Below the pieces are notes generated by a model. That model did not search any database and was not told the DNA's origin. It worked only from the letters and a program-made list of their open reading frames with translations. Shown piece by piece: positions 33,647 through 45,900 of a DNA stretch of 64,000 bases. Positions within the stretch are counted from its first letter, which is position 1; every line of letters begins with the position of its first letter. Source of the stretch: Catonia carolina (lineage: Eukaryota > Arthropoda > Insecta > Hemiptera > Achilidae); contig JAQMRL010000003.1 in assembly GCA_035578175.1 (NCBI GenBank), forward strand, positions 105,078,969-105,142,968. Reading direction: 5' to 3'. A program made the translations under genes and the position numbers.

Positions 33647-34927
33647 CTGTATTTTAATTCAAAATTATTTCAGCATTCTAAGTTACTTGAAAAAACGTAG
33701 GCCTAATGATAAGTTTTGTAATAAACAGAAATGTTATTTTTTTAAAAATACATGAATTGATATTTGTACCTAATACTCGTATGATTGTTAAGTCAATAAG
33801 TGTTTGGCGGTGAAATTCCGTCATCAAAATATCAATATGTCTTTCTAAATTAATGACTCTGCTTTCTTGAAAAACGCACGTAAAAGCAGCGGTGTGGTGT
33901 ATTGAGCCTTGCACGTGGTAAATGTATAACAAAGGACGGAGTATAACCGTTGAATGTTTGTCAAATTTCATTAGTTGAAAAGATTTAAGACAACGTGCGT
34001 GATTGGCTAATTTTGAATAAACGGTTACAATGAAGGGTACTGGGAAGACGCTAGTTTTTGGAGGAGAGACTGTATGATCAACCGGTGAATGGGAAGGTTT
34101 ATGGTGTGAAAATACGTAAAGTGTGTTGAACGTTATGTCAAAAATTTAGTAATCTTATTAATAAGAAACGTGAATATTACAACTTCGTCTAAAATCTATA
34201 ATATCATCATACAATAGATAAATCAGCATTATACTATAGTAAATTAATAACATCATAATACAGCTACAAGATCAATGCGTCGGAGGTATAATCTTCAACA
34301 ATACATCACCAAACATTTATGACAAGGTAATAGTTTTGATTGTAAGTGGTACCGTAAATAGTAAATTTAGAGTCATTAAAATGTAATTTCAGTTCAATTA
34401 GTATAGTTTTTTTTTTAAATCTGTTTAACTCCAGCATTTTTATATTTTATTAGAATAAATAAGAATCATAAGTATCTTAGTTTTTATTTTATTTAAAACT
34501 AAAACCTTCCCAACTTAAGCTATTTTTTTCCAGAACCTACGGCTGATGGATAAAGGCCTTAAAAGTAAATTCATAATTTCATGTTTCTTTATTTTATTTT
34601 TTTATAAAAATATTTCAACTCTTTTTCATACTACAGTTTTTCAAAAAGTAGATGTAGGCTATCTGTTATTTGATTATATCCATAATTTAATAATTATGTA
34701 TTATAGCCTATATAATTGCAATTATTATATAATATGAAATACTATTTCATATTATTAATAGTAGTATTAATATTTCGTATGAACAATTTCAGGATACTAA
34801 GCGTTTTATTTGGAAGTTATTTCAAAATTATTCCTTATGCTAGTGAAATAACTTACAGTAGCCTACATTTTGTTACATTATACATAATCTGTTAGGTATG
34901 ATTTCTAAATTAAACTAAATCCACGTG
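33647..34927. other. gene-free stretch
   Basis: A 97-codon minus frame (33678-33971) has no recognisable motif. Otherwise AT-rich with nothing seen. Confidence 0.35.
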
Positions 34928-35163
34928 TGTTTTCCAAAACTGAACTAAGTCCATCGACTTAGTGCACTTTTGGGAAAAAAGTGCGATGCACTTATGAATA
35001 TTTTTTTAAAAAAGGCCAAATTGACAAATACAATAATTATCTATTAATGTACAAATAGTAAAAATACTTAGTAATCATTAACAAATTTAACTGCCCGAGC
35101 CTAATTTTAAAAATATGATTTCGTGAAAAATTACATTTTTGGACTTAGTGGCGTTTGGAAAAG
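34928..35163. repeat. Inverted repeat, possible short MITE
   Basis: ttttccaaaactgaactaag (34929 on) and cttagtggcgtttggaaaa (to 35163) are diverged inverted copies about 235 bp apart. Inside are a small hairpin ctaagtc-CATC-gacttag and a gtgca...tgcac pair. No target duplication was confirmed. Confidence 0.45.
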
Positions 35164-36017
35164 GGCTATTCAACTACTAATATAGATTTTAGGTGTGGTT
35201 GGTTTTATCTTATTCAAATAGTTTGGAGAACATAAAGAGTAAGCTAGTTGGTCGGTTAAAAGTTAGAATGGGTAGTTAAATTTTCTGGCGTAAAGAAAAG
35301 AATATTGATGGAATACTTCCCCTTGAGAGGGTCATCCGATTCGGAGAATGGAAGTGTAGATCTGAGTTAAGGCAATTGGGAAAGATTAATAGATCCCTTA
35401 CTTTATGCAATATTAATAAGTATTAGAAAAGAAACTTAAGACTTACAAAATACGCTAAAAAATAAATTATTAAGTATTATTTAGGGCTACTGATTATTTA
35501 AATTATTTTAAGTTCTACATGCCGTATATTTTATGCGGAATTTGAAAATAGAAATATTTTAGATGAGTATAAATGTGTATTTAAAAGGACACTTTTACAT
35601 AATTAAAGAAATCTCTTTGAAATTTCAGTTAAAAGCTTTATGGTAGGTAATTGCATGTGTATTTGCATTTCAAAAAGTAAATATTTTGTTGTATAAAATA
35701 TGTAAAATACAGATATGATAAATTACGAGTGTTATTTCTTTTTTTAATCGATTTCTTCTAAGGTAGTTAATTCTAATGAAACGAATTCATAAATATTCAT
35801 ATTATTTATTTTAGGTAGTATTATTTTAAGCTGTGGATTTATGGGTTCTGATGCGGTATTTTCCTATATCGGTAGGTTAGAAAGAATACAGTACAGTTTA
35901 TATTAAAATTTAAAAAATATATAGTACAGTATATAAGTATTAAAAACAATACAGTATACAGTACACAAAAACATATTTTACGTGTATTATGTACACTACT
36001 TTAAAACTAAAACTGCA
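35164..36017. other. gene-free stretch
   Basis: Nothing recognised. Confidence 0.4.
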
Positions 36018-36025
36018 TTTATATA

Positions 36026-36062
<37 letters not shown>
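36018..36062. repeat. (TA)n microsatellite
   Basis: About 22 TA units with one slip. It borders a block carrying cgcgtc-type motifs, as does the TA run at 42936. Confidence 0.95.
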
Positions 36063-36066
<4 letters not shown>

Positions 36067-36320
36067 CCGCTAACAATTCCGCGTCTTTTCAAAAAGCGTG
36101 CATTTCGCACATCGCTTATTTGAAGAGTATATTCAACTTTGATGAGAGTATATAGGGTATTTGTTACACTTACACCCTGAGTTTTGGTATTGGTTTGTCC
36201 TGATATTGAAAATTGAGCATTTTTGAATTTTATTCACTGTGCTATCAATTCAGACTCCTTTCGAATTACCGACAATTTCGCGTTCGTACAAATTACCGAC
36301 AATTTCGCGTCCGGCATCGT
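36063..36320. repeat. Block with tandem TTTCGCG motif
   Basis: aattaccgacaatttcgcgt occurs identically at 36264-36283 and 36291-36310 (27-bp period). Related words (aattccgcgtc near 36077, gcatttcgcaca near 36100) lie in the same block. Similar words recur at 42525, 42671 and 42911. Confidence 0.65.
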
Positions 36321-36666
36321 TCCCGCTATTATGACTTATAGCCTGCAACAGTGTAAACGATGTTGCCATGTCGTACCGGCACGTGTACTGTAGCATTTGC
36401 CACTTCTACGTGTTGTAATGATTGTAGTTAGATATTCACATCTCACCCTAGTACTTCTCCACACAAGACCATCGTATGAAAACAATTCGTTCTCGGACGG
36501 AATCCAATCCAGTCATCAAAATAATTTATTATTTGTTGTTTATTATTTTGACATGTATTTTAAATAGGTACTTATTTTAAATCAATGTAAAACCAGAATA
36601 ATTAAAGAAAGTATATTTTTTATTTGTTAGAGTTAATTATTTAAAATATCCTAATTGTTACAAATA
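36321..36666. other. gene-free stretch
   Basis: Nothing recognised. Confidence 0.4.
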
Positions 36667-37909
36667 CAGTTAAACCTCCTCATTCGAAATCCTCCCTAAA
36701 TCGAATATAATTGTATGCTATCCCCTTCAAAAATCGTCCTTAATATGAATTAAATTACCTCCCTATTCGAAAATTTTCGAGAGTTTCGTGGTCATATATA
36801 TTGTAACAATACATTTTTTTATACATTATTAATAAAATAATTACAAAATTTCCAATTTACACATTGTACACGATTTTTAATGAAGCATGCGTTAAATCAC
36901 GACAATAAGGACACAGAAAGCGTAGTACAAAACTACAAAAAGCTTTATAAAAAACTGAAAATGCAGTTAACTTTTGAGTTAGAAGAAACCAAGCAGAAAC
37001 ACAAACAATTACACTTCTTACAAAACATTATTGTCACAAAACCTTACGACCAAATAAGGGCATAACAAGCGTAGTTCAAAGCTTCAATACGCATCAGGAA
37101 ATATTGAAAATTCAGTTAATATTTAAGTCAGAGGAAACCAGACGAAAGCAAAAAAAAAAAATTAGTTAGGCTAAATTAGTAATGCAGTCTTTCCTTCTTT
37201 GGTGTATGATTTTCGTACAAACAGGGTAAAAAATACCGTAGCTGTATTCATTCAGATTAAGCAATATTTTACTCGTTAAAATTTCTACAATTTTCGGTAC
37301 CCAATTTATTTTTCATTTTCTGTAGGCTGACCTAACTTTTTGTTTGTAGGTATAGTTGTACTGTTTACGCGTATCCCGATTTTATTTTACTCTGTTTTTT
37401 ATGTCGTTTTTTCAATAATTTTTCATATCGTTCTTGTAAGTAGAATAATCTTTTGCTTTTGAGTACTAATAGAGCTTGTAATACCAAAACATGCCCTTAA
37501 TTCTTAATCACAGTATTAAGTAAACCCTGTGGTGAATGAAGTAAAGGTATCATTTACAGAGGGGAAAACATGTGCTTTGCAAAGGGCCCTGCATGCTGAT
37601 ACGCGTACTTTTCCGTTCAGTGAGGAAGGCCACCTCACTTCTCGTTTTACTTAGTAAAACCTCTACAAGTTCAAACCAGCCTTTCGGCTGATGACCTAAA
37701 CAACACAAGTAAAATAATATTTGTAAAAAACTTTCCTCAATCAAATTGGTGGTCTATTAATAATTTTGACTTTTGTAATTTAATATTTTATGGAATTACA
37801 TGAATTTTATTAAAACGCAATTTTTAAGTACATTTTTTGTTTCAATGTTTTACCTCTGTAAATCGAAATCAGCCGGTTCCATCAGATTCGAATCAGGGAG
37901 GTTCGACTG
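36667..37909. mobile_element. pogo/Tigger-type element, non-coding
   Basis: Ends cagttaaacctcctcattcg (36667) and rc of cgaatcagggaggttcgact (to 37909) pair as cagtYRAACCTCC inverted termini with TA on each side (36665-36666, 37910-37911). The inside has a degenerate ~150-bp tandem duplication (aagcgtagtacaaa near 36918, aagcgtagttcaaa near 37068; each followed by ttcagttaa and gaaaccag). It also contains an R2 copy (37521-37702). The 61-codon frame at 36880-37065 is a Lys/Gln-rich coil over one unit of the duplication and is not a recognisable transposase. Confidence 0.8.
37521..37702 (-). repeat. R2 repeat, left half (minus), inside the pogo-type element
   Basis: From taaaccctgtggtgaatgaa to ctttcggctgatgacctaaa. 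It keeps LGHQPKGWFE and LLSKTRSEVAFLTERKST in one frame. Confidence 0.85.
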
Positions 37910-38057
37910 TAATTACTATAATATGATCAATTAGTAGACAATGCAATTAAAATATTTACTTAGTTGACAAAATTATGTAATTGTAAAGCGACATAATTTG
38001 TTCAATATTCAAATGGAGTACCATTCACCCATTGTCTTTTCGGTGTTCAAATGATTT

Positions 38058-38193
38058 CATCATCATCATCTGATGATTAGGCTTAGGCTTAGGATTAGGC
38101 TCAATGGCCTGTTCCAGTATTCATCTCTTTTTAGGTCTTCCCAAGCCTCGCTTCTCTCTAGGTTTATATTTCCATGTTTTAGTGACTGAATCA
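38058..38193 (-). mobile_element. LINE 3'-end fragment with TSD (minus)
   Basis: A catcatcatc tail followed by ggattaggctcaatggcctg, cttcccaagcctcgcttctc. It is closely similar to the start of 18102-18250, so it is the same LINE family. aaatgattt flanks it at 38049-38057 and 38194-38202 (9 bp). Only the last ~130 bp of the element were inserted. Confidence 0.8.
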
Positions 38194-38202
38194 AAATGAT
38201 TT

Positions 38203-39049
38203 TATAAATTATACAAAAGTACGATGGCCAGTAAAATTTCTACAACTTTTGAAATGCAGTCCGGCTTAGTCATAGTTTGTATTTTTATTCTTGTTCCTCA
38301 AGTAATGGTAATCTTTGATCTTCAACAAATTATACATTACACTAATAATTCTCGTATCCAGCTGTTTTGTACACGTTGAAGTTTATCCTTTAACAGGCCA
38401 TTTCCAAGATTATTTTTCGGCTAAACAACTTTCAGTCAGTCTTCCAAACCCTGATATTTTTCTCTGCGTTTTCTTTTAAATTATTTAGTGTTGTAAAAGC
38501 CATGGTGGCCACTTTTTGTTGATATTCTTTTGGTTTCTAGTACTTTATTTACATCGTCAACCAACCACCCAATCTAGGAATCAATATTACAAATAATGAA
38601 ATAAATAAACCTTATTGTTACGTAAAATAATGTACATAATTTTTGACAAGTCAAAATGCTTGGGATAAGGAACTGGAAGGTTATACTATTGCACAGAAGA
38701 CAAAAAGGAGCAGACAAGGCATTCATTTGGAGAGGCCAAGAAAAACTATGTGAAACCTTGACCAAGACAGCCAAACAATATGCTAGGACCAACTGATTAG
38801 AAACGAATTCTTAATAGTAAACAGTGTCCATATTCATAAGTTAACTTGATAGTTGATCATTAAAAATTTTAATCATTATATTTAACAAAAAACCAGATAA
38901 AAAGTAATTATATGACGGAATAATTTGAACATTATTTGATTTTTTAAACATACATTTGAATAAGTTTAAGTGTGACTAAATTAAAAACAAATCCATCAGA
39001 ATTTGTAAACATGATAAATACTCAAAGGTATTGGTACGCTAAGTACCTT
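38203..39049. other. gene-free stretch
   Basis: No gene seen. A 72-codon minus frame at 38574-38792 has no motif. Confidence 0.4.
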
Positions 39050-39680
39050 ATTTTTAAGCGTTTTAGGGCGTAGCAGTAGGATTTGATTATATAGCAGATA
39101 CGTTCCTTAATACACCTGTCCCAGGATAGTTTGCTACCTAATATTAATTCTAAAAATTATGTAACTTACCTGTTACAAAAGATTTTGATATATTGTCATT
39201 AATGGAGATATCCTTACTTCGGTTACTTATTTCCTTACGACCAGTGAAGCATTTGGCCACAGTTTTATCTGAGTTGAGAACTAGATTATTTATTGCATCC
39301 AGTCTATAACCTTACTTCAAGCTTCGTAAGTTTTAAACCTTGTTCATAGTTTTCATCTTCGAAAGATATTATCGTATCATCAGCAAATAATATATCATTG
39401 AAGGAGCCAAGAAATTCAGCGAGATCGTTAACAAAAATTAAAAATAGCAAGGGTCTTAAAATTCTAACTCGTTGAACTCCCCTTTTAACTTGTATAAAAT
39501 TTTATGTATATTTTGTTTTAACTTTGCAATGATTGGATGGCAATTCGACCCTCTGATGTCCCTCTAATACCATACACCTCAATTTTTTAATGGGCAAATC
39601 ATACGGGACACGGTCAAAAGCTTTACAAAAATCAAAAAATAAATAACAGGGGTTTGTTTTTGCTAATGATTAATTTCAGT
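39050..39680 (-). pseudogene. LINE reverse-transcriptase core remnant (minus)
   Basis: Minus-strand reading, with frameshifts: DKAFDRVPYDLPIKKL (RT block with the first catalytic Asp), RGVQRV.IL.PLLFLIFVNDLA (normally GVPQGSILGPLLF; Gly and Ser lost), FNDILFADDTIISFED (palm FADD intact), then LDSRLTWDRCIKE-like text near 39110. The order matches CR1/Jockey-type RT blocks 3-7. Frameshifts and stops show that it is dead. It is the only piece here covering the RT palm with an intact FADD. Confidence 0.75.
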
Positions 39681-39959
39681 AAGCTTCTTCAGTATCGGGA
39701 AATTACAGACTCTGTTGACCTACACTTTCAGGACTCGTGTTGGACATTTGCGAGTGTACTGAATTTACTTTAAAAAAATCGACTAATCTACTCTCTTATC
39801 AATTTATTATCTTTTGTAAAAATATTTTCGCCGTTTGGAAACATTTTCTCGATGTGGGTATCCTTTGAATTATCGATTTAAATTTACTCGCCCAAGTGAC
39901 GAATAAAATGCATGTTTTGATTTTCAGAGGCAACTGCCTTTAATAAAATAATAGTACTG

Positions 39960-40331
39960 TAAGGGGTTGCACATAACAGGCAGGTGGAGTGTTAAATTAT
40001 TTGCACTCGATTTCAGGACTAAAAAAAATTTAGTTTTGTTTTTATCACATGGTAAGCCAAACATATGACTGAAGTATTTAAGAACAGAAGAGGTACAAGT
40101 GTAAAAGATACTTGTCAGAGTTATATCTCCTCTGAGCGCAATGAATTTCATTATGCAGCCAGACCCTGTGGTGAATAACGTGAGGTGTGTCATTTGCAGG
40201 GTGGAAAATAGGTGCTTTTTAGACGGCCTGGCATATTGATAAGCTTTTCAACTCGGCGAGGAAGGCAATTGTAAACCACCCCACTCCTTGTTTTACTTAG
40301 CTAAACCTGTAGAAGTTCAAACCAGGACTTT
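39960..40331 (-). repeat. R2 repeat, near complete (minus)
   Basis: ggggttgcacataacaggca through gttcaaaccaggactttc. It ends where the ~140-bp tandem array begins. Confidence 0.9.
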
Positions 40332-40349
40332 CAAAAATTAACTTGTAAA

Positions 40350-41210
40350 ATTGATCGGTCTACGTTTCTACCGGATTATTCCGGAAAATTTTTTGTTTGT
40401 TCCGTCCAAATAAGTGAAAAAACGCCGGGAGGGGCTAACTTCACACTGGCCTCCCCCCGCTCAACTTTTTAAATTTTTTTTGGACTTCAGGGACAGACCT
40501 TCGTTTGTTTCGGATGGTCTCGCAAAATATTTTTTTAGTTCCTTTCAAGTAAGCGAGAAATCGAGAAGAACTGGGTGGTGCTACTGTCACTAATCCCCCT
40601 CGACTCAATATTTTAAAGTTTTTTACATAGATTGACAGCCCTTCGTTTGTTCCGGATCATTTCGCGAAAATTTCGTTTGTCCCGTTCAAATATGCTAGAA
40701 AATCAAAGAAAAATTTGGAGTGGCAAGTATAAGCCCATGCATTCAATACTTTTTGGTTTTTACTTTAAATGATAGCTCTCATTTGTTCTGGATTGTTCTG
40801 TAAATTGTTTTGTTTGGTCTGCCGAAATCAGCGAAAAAATCGTGAAAAACTTAGGAATGGTGGCGATACTCTAAGAAATTCAATTTAAACTTTATCGTTA
40901 TCCCTATCGAGAGTCGTTCTGCTGTTTCGGAACGTTCCATAAATATTACGATTGTTAAGCTCATACTCGCGAGAAAATCGAGGTGAACTGGATGGTACAA
41001 ACTTCACTTTAGGTCACCCACTCATTAATATTTAAACTTTTTTGTCTAAATCCATGGCCCTTGTTTTTTCCGGCTATTTAAAAAAAATGTCGTTTGTTCA
41101 GATGTTGTAAGAGAAAAAGGAAAAAACTGAATGGGTGTACTTTATTCTACCCTTAACATTTTTTTTCTGAAATCTGTAATCTCTGTCCAGAATTTTATAA
41201 TGAAAGAAAA
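40350..41210. repeat. Degenerate tandem array, period ~140 bp, about 6 units
   Basis: The phrase ttcgtttgttccgga or a decayed form occurs near 40361, 40501, 40642, 40780, 40918 and 41060, a spacing of 138-142 bp. Each is followed in the same order by cgttcaaataagcgagaaa, a tcgagaa-aactgggtggt phrase, a c/t-rich stretch and ctcaatattttaaa-tttttt. Divergence between units is high, so this is an old satellite-like array. Confidence 0.75.
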
Positions 41211-41639
41211 TCGGTCCAGAATAAATATTAAAATATGCCTACTTGGTTCAGGTCTGTCTAGTAAAGTTTGCTATTTCCCGAATTTCTTAGTTTAATTTTT
41301 TATCGCATTGTTTTTAAGCAAAAAACAAGGCTAATAATAATCTACTCCTAGTCCATTTTCATTTTTTATATTTTAGAAAAAGTTTTTTCTCTTTAATGTT
41401 TTATTTACTTACTGTAAAACTGCTAAACCTAGTAATTGGGGCGACATATTACATGATACGAAATAGCATTATGGAAGTGTACTTGAACCATTTTGCAGTG
41501 AGAGTGGGCAAACAGCAAAATGCGCATTCTTTTTACACATCGTAAGCGTAATCAGGAAATATTTGATTGACAATTGTCAGGTGGTGTAATGTTAAAAAAA
41601 GCGTGAAATAAAATGTTAAAAATTCTTAAACAAATTTTT
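41211..41639. other. gene-free stretch
   Basis: Nothing recognised. Confidence 0.4.
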
Positions 41640-41990
41640 GTTTTGTTTTATCCCTGATGCGTGTAGGTTGCAATTTGTTCGATTGAGAACAATAAGCAAC
41701 CCCATGACCCAATGATATGTATGACGTTTAAATGAGCTGTAGTCTCGTACATACCCAGGCCGACCATTCCTGAGAGAGTATGGTTAATTGACCCCCAACC
41801 ATCAAAGTACATTGGTAACCACTGTCTAGTATTCAAATTCGTATAAAAGAACCAATTATACTATATACTAGGATTTAAACTAGGAACCTCCATCTCCGAA
41901 AATCAGCTGTCAGAAAAGCTGTCGAAAAGTCAGCTAAACAGCTGACTTGCGGCGACGACTTTTCTTCTAGACTAGACCAACCCGTTGGTT
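41640..41990 (-). mobile_element. SINE-B, near full length (minus)
   Basis: Reverse complement starts aaccaacgggttggtctagt, continues gatggaggttcctagtttaa (box B region), actagacagtggttaccaat, tttgatggttgggggtcaat, caggaatggtcggcctgggt and ends near ttgcaacctacacgcatcag. It is the longest SINE-B here. Confidence 0.85.
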
Positions 41991-42509
41991 ACTAAACGAA
42001 CGACGTAAACAAATTACTAAAGGATTTGTTCATGGATTCGTTGACAGTAGGTTTATGCCTAATTTGAAAAAAGAAACCAAAGCGGCGTGCGATGGACTCA
42101 TGTATGGAAGGCGACAGCACGGCGGAGAACAACTCTTCAAAATTGCGTATAATATACGTTGTGTATACAATGCGTTTAGAAAGATATCCTGCCAGCCATA
42201 ACAATAATTTAATCCTGACACTACTATGCGCAGCACCGGTTTCCTTCCAGGATAGTTTGTCAACCCAAAAAATCGTCTATCGGAAAAGAGAGTTTTTTAA
42301 TTCTATCAAAAAATATATAATTATTTTTAATTTAATTGTATTACTTATATCAAATAATTTGCCGAATAATATTTATTTGAATGTTTAGTAAATTAGATTG
42401 TGAGTTTTGAAAGAATTATAATTCGATGATTAATAAAAATTTGTTTTTATTATTCTTTTAAACTTTTTTTCTTAACACAACACAATATTTATTTATAACT
42501 TGTTTTGTC
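41991..42509. other. gene-free stretch
   Basis: Three overlapping frames on both strands (41992-42388) are mutual shadows without motifs. Confidence 0.35.
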
Positions 42510-42935
42510 TATTTTCTTAACCGGTGGACGCGAAATTGATAGCAGATGTGAAACTGACGTCCTTGTAAGAATATACATAATATACGTATATTTTTACATA
42601 GGGGCGTAGCGAGAGCACTCTGGTGAGAAACTCTCCAAGGTACGGTGTATAAAATAGTTTCAAAACACCGCCATTTCGCATCCGGTACCAAAATTTATTT
42701 ATTTTTTTGTGTCTCTCTGAGTAACAATAAAATTCTCAAAAAATAAATATAGTTGCCCGAAACTATGTACTTTAGTTTAAAAAAATTACGTCCGAAAACC
42801 ATGTCACAATAAATTTTTATTAAGTTTTTATTAAGGATTACAATTTGGCGTCCGTATACGGACGCCAAATTGCACTCGGACTCCAGATTGTTAGGAAATT
42901 GTCAATGTATGGACGCGAAAATGATAGTAGTACAT
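42510..42935. repeat. Palindrome-bearing repeat block
   Basis: Bounded by direct copies tggacgcgaaattgatagca (about 42526) and tggacgcgaaaatgatagta (about 42910). Between them are catttcgcatccggtacc (about 42671) and a perfect palindrome at 42841-42872 with arms caatttggcgtccgta. TA repeats follow at 42936. Related words occur at 36.1-36.3 kb. Confidence 0.6.
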
Positions 42936-42975
42936 ATATATATATATATATATACTAGTATATTTATATATATAC
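42936..42975. repeat. (TA)n microsatellite
   Basis: Interrupted TA run (tatatatatatactagtata). Confidence 0.9.
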
Positions 42976-43967
42976 TACAAAATTCATTGTACGGTTATGT
43001 TGAATTCCCGATCAGCCAAGAAAAGAAAATTTGTTATTTTGTTTAGTTTTACAATATTTTTATGTTTGTCAGTAATATGATTCCGCCATCCTTTTTGAAT
43101 TAGAATATCGATGGGATTTGAAGTCCCCTGCTTGAATTTATTTTAACCTCTTACTAAGTAAATTTTGTTCATTTCTGTTTTTTGCAATTGTGGCATCTTT
43201 TTATTAATAAATAAAATAGTTTTCACTGTTTTTAGATCAGTAGAAGACTCACTAAAGATCCGAAAGTTGTCTTAAAACATTTAAATAAGAATTTTTTTAA
43301 ATTTTATTCGTGAAATTCACAACTGTGATAAGTAAACAATGTGAATGTGATGGCTGATGAATAAATGAATCGCATGATGTGTGTGACGTAGGTGGAGAGC
43401 ACTATCCACTCAAAGGTTTCCGAAATTTTATTTATTTATTTATCTATTATACCCCAACAAACTAAAAACTGCAGATGAGATCTAACTAACAGCAGCCATG
43501 GTCGGATGTGAGGTTGCCCCTTCGCAACGTTACACTCTGTTCCACCGGACTCCAGCTGACTTTTTGTTAGGTTGTCACCACAGCGGTACCACAACGTGAC
43601 AACGCAGGAAACGTTTTACGAAAGTCAATTGGCTCTGCTGTGATCTAGGTCACTATGCTCCGCCTTGATCTGCATTCTCTAGTTCGTTATGGTATATTTA
43701 TTTATAAGTGACCTATAGCTCCTGAAACAGGAGATCCCTGCTCCACTTTCTCCTTAAACGCCCCTGAACGTTGTTAGGTTAACAACTATGGTGAAAATTT
43801 TATTTAATAAAATAAAATTTATATAATAAATTTATTTAAATGGGTCATTATGTTAACGGGAATTGTTTGTTTAGGTACGTACCTTATGATGTAATAAATT
43901 ACACTTATATGAAACTTTGCAAAATAAGAGTTTAAGTGTTATAGTCTTGTAAGACTTATTATAAGTT
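42976..43967. other. gene-free stretch with a GC-richer part
   Basis: 43480-43790 is less AT-rich and includes the hairpin gttgtcac ... gtgacaac (43571-43603). No frame or RNA gene was recognised. Confidence 0.4.
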
Positions 43968-44110
43968 ATAAGGTTAGCGCAACTGGTTTCTACGCCGAGG
44001 TTCTGGGTTGGATTCCCGGTCAGGTCTGCCATTTTTTCATCACTCATCTTCATCTATCATTCTTCTCACCATCTGCATTAGCAGTAATTGCAAAACAGTT
44101 GGAAGTGAAA
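43968..44110 (+). mobile_element. SINE-A, 5'-shortened
   Basis: aaggttagcgcaactggttt, gttctgggttggattcccgg, caggtctgccattttttcat and catctgcattagcagtaatt. tataagt at 43960-43966 and 44123-44129 may be the target duplication. Confidence 0.85.
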
Positions 44111-45559
44111 CAAACAACAAACTATAAGTGTTAACATAAAATTGTAAAATTGGTTGTCTTATAAATAATAAATAGAATTGAATAAATTAGTAACTTATTA
44201 CTATACGAAATAATTTGCACGAGTCAGTCAGTAACTTATATTAAGGTCTATTTTAGTTAAAGCAGTTACTTAATAATTACGTGGATGTAGAATATGTAAT
44301 GCTACAGATTATACAGAAGAAAGGCTATTGTATCCAGAATGTAAAAAATACCACAAAGACGAAAAGTTGTTTTGAAAATGTAAATAGATTTTGTAACTTT
44401 GCAAAAGATCTTTCTTGTATTTTAAACCCAAATTAAATTTTGGTATCAGATAACTAAAAAAAAAAAATGATTTTATAACGAAGTAAAAATTACTGCATTT
44501 CAAAAGGTTTCATGTACAATCGTAACGTTATGAAAATACTAAATATTTTGTAAAAATTACAAAAGGAAATACGTTGTAAATTTTAAATATATTTCCCAAG
44601 GCGCATACCGTATATTCGTTTTGTGTACTTTCTGTCAACATAATTACTCTAACCTCATTCCACGACATTTCCCCAGTTTTCCACAGTTTCCACGAATGTC
44701 TCTAAATTCATTTTTTTATCATCCTAATATACGGTGTTCGTACTTTTTTTGTAAATAACTATAAATGGAAAGTAATTTCTTGAGAAATGTTTAAGAAATT
44801 CTTCATCTCTCTGTTAATAGGTTTTAGAAAGAATAAATCATTTTTAATAATTCGTTTTATAAATTTTTTGTTTAATAATAAATGATATTTTCGTGGATAA
44901 TGAATTCTTTTTGTAAACGTATTTATTTAAACAGATACACAAATTTAAATCCTTTGAAGTATATAAATATTTTTTATGATTTGGTTTTATTGCATATTAC
45001 ATGTAATTATTTTTTATTTGGATTAACTTGGAGTCACTTGATATAAATATCGTATAATTATTTCATTTCTATATTTTTCATTTCTTTACTATTCTTAACA
45101 GAATATTTACATCCACGAGAAAATTTTAAACTATTTTCAATAACATTAAATAGACCGGTAGTTACCAAGTTGAAGAGTTTTCTTAAATTCCTCTATCAAA
45201 AAATCCTTTTGTGCCTAAATACTCTCAAACCTGTTATGTTACCTTAAAAAATGAGTTTTAGTACATAATTCTTGTCCGTGTACCTCATTTTATGTCCAAA
45301 ATATTCTATATTCTTTAACCCGAAATGTCAATAATTTTGGTCATCTTTTGAAGCACGACTTAATTGTTAACAGGGTCCAACCATGAAACCCCGAGTGTAA
45401 GACTCTAAATCACACCTTAACTATCTACAAACTTCTGAACATAGCCTCTTTCAAGGTTTAGGAGTCCAGCTTACGCAAACGAATGGAAAATATATAATTT
45501 GCCAAGGATTAGAGTCGGGAATTTATAATTTACGAAGGAGATCAGCGGGATCGTCTTCT
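44111..45559. other. gene-free stretch
   Basis: AT-rich, nothing recognised. Confidence 0.4.
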
Positions 45560-45900
45560 CCCGCCGTAAGTCAATCCTGTTCCAATCTCATAAAGTAGGC
45601 ACACTTATTTCCTGAACTCGTGATGAAAGAGACGAATGATAGTGAGAGAGTGATTGTTGGTCGGTGATAGCGAGAGGGGAATTAGGCTACGGTTCCCTAC
45701 CACGCCCCGCTGACAGTGTGTAAACCTTATTGTCAAGTTAAATTTAAGCTTAAGTTTTGTAACTGACTTATTTATGTAATCTATTGTATTTGTCTGTTAG
45801 CTAAATTTAATCATTAATTGTAACTATTAATTGTGTAAATAAATAATTAATTGATATAAGTTTAAATTAAGGGTGTTTATTATTTATCATACCTAGCCGA
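45560..45900 (+). other. Possible solo LTR
   Basis: A GC-richer head (gatagcgagaggggaattag, accacgccccgctgacagtg) is followed by AT-rich DNA with aataaataattaa and gggtgtttattatttatca. This U3/R/U5-like gradient resembles an LTR, but the ends and a target duplication could not be fixed. Confidence 0.2.

Noticed and set aside
33678..33971. 97-codon minus frame
   Set aside because: No recognisable motif, no splice signals at its edges, composition as expected for chance.
36880..37065. 61-codon Lys/Gln-rich frame as a host gene
   Set aside because: It sits inside a pogo-type element and covers one unit of a degenerate tandem duplication; no start context or splice evidence.
40350..41210. CRISPR-like array
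   Set aside because: Units are ~140 bp, strongly diverged and without repeat/spacer alternation; it is a satellite-like array in a eukaryotic genome.
41992..42388. Overlapping frames on both strands
   Set aside because: They overlap each other in opposite strands and none resembles a protein.
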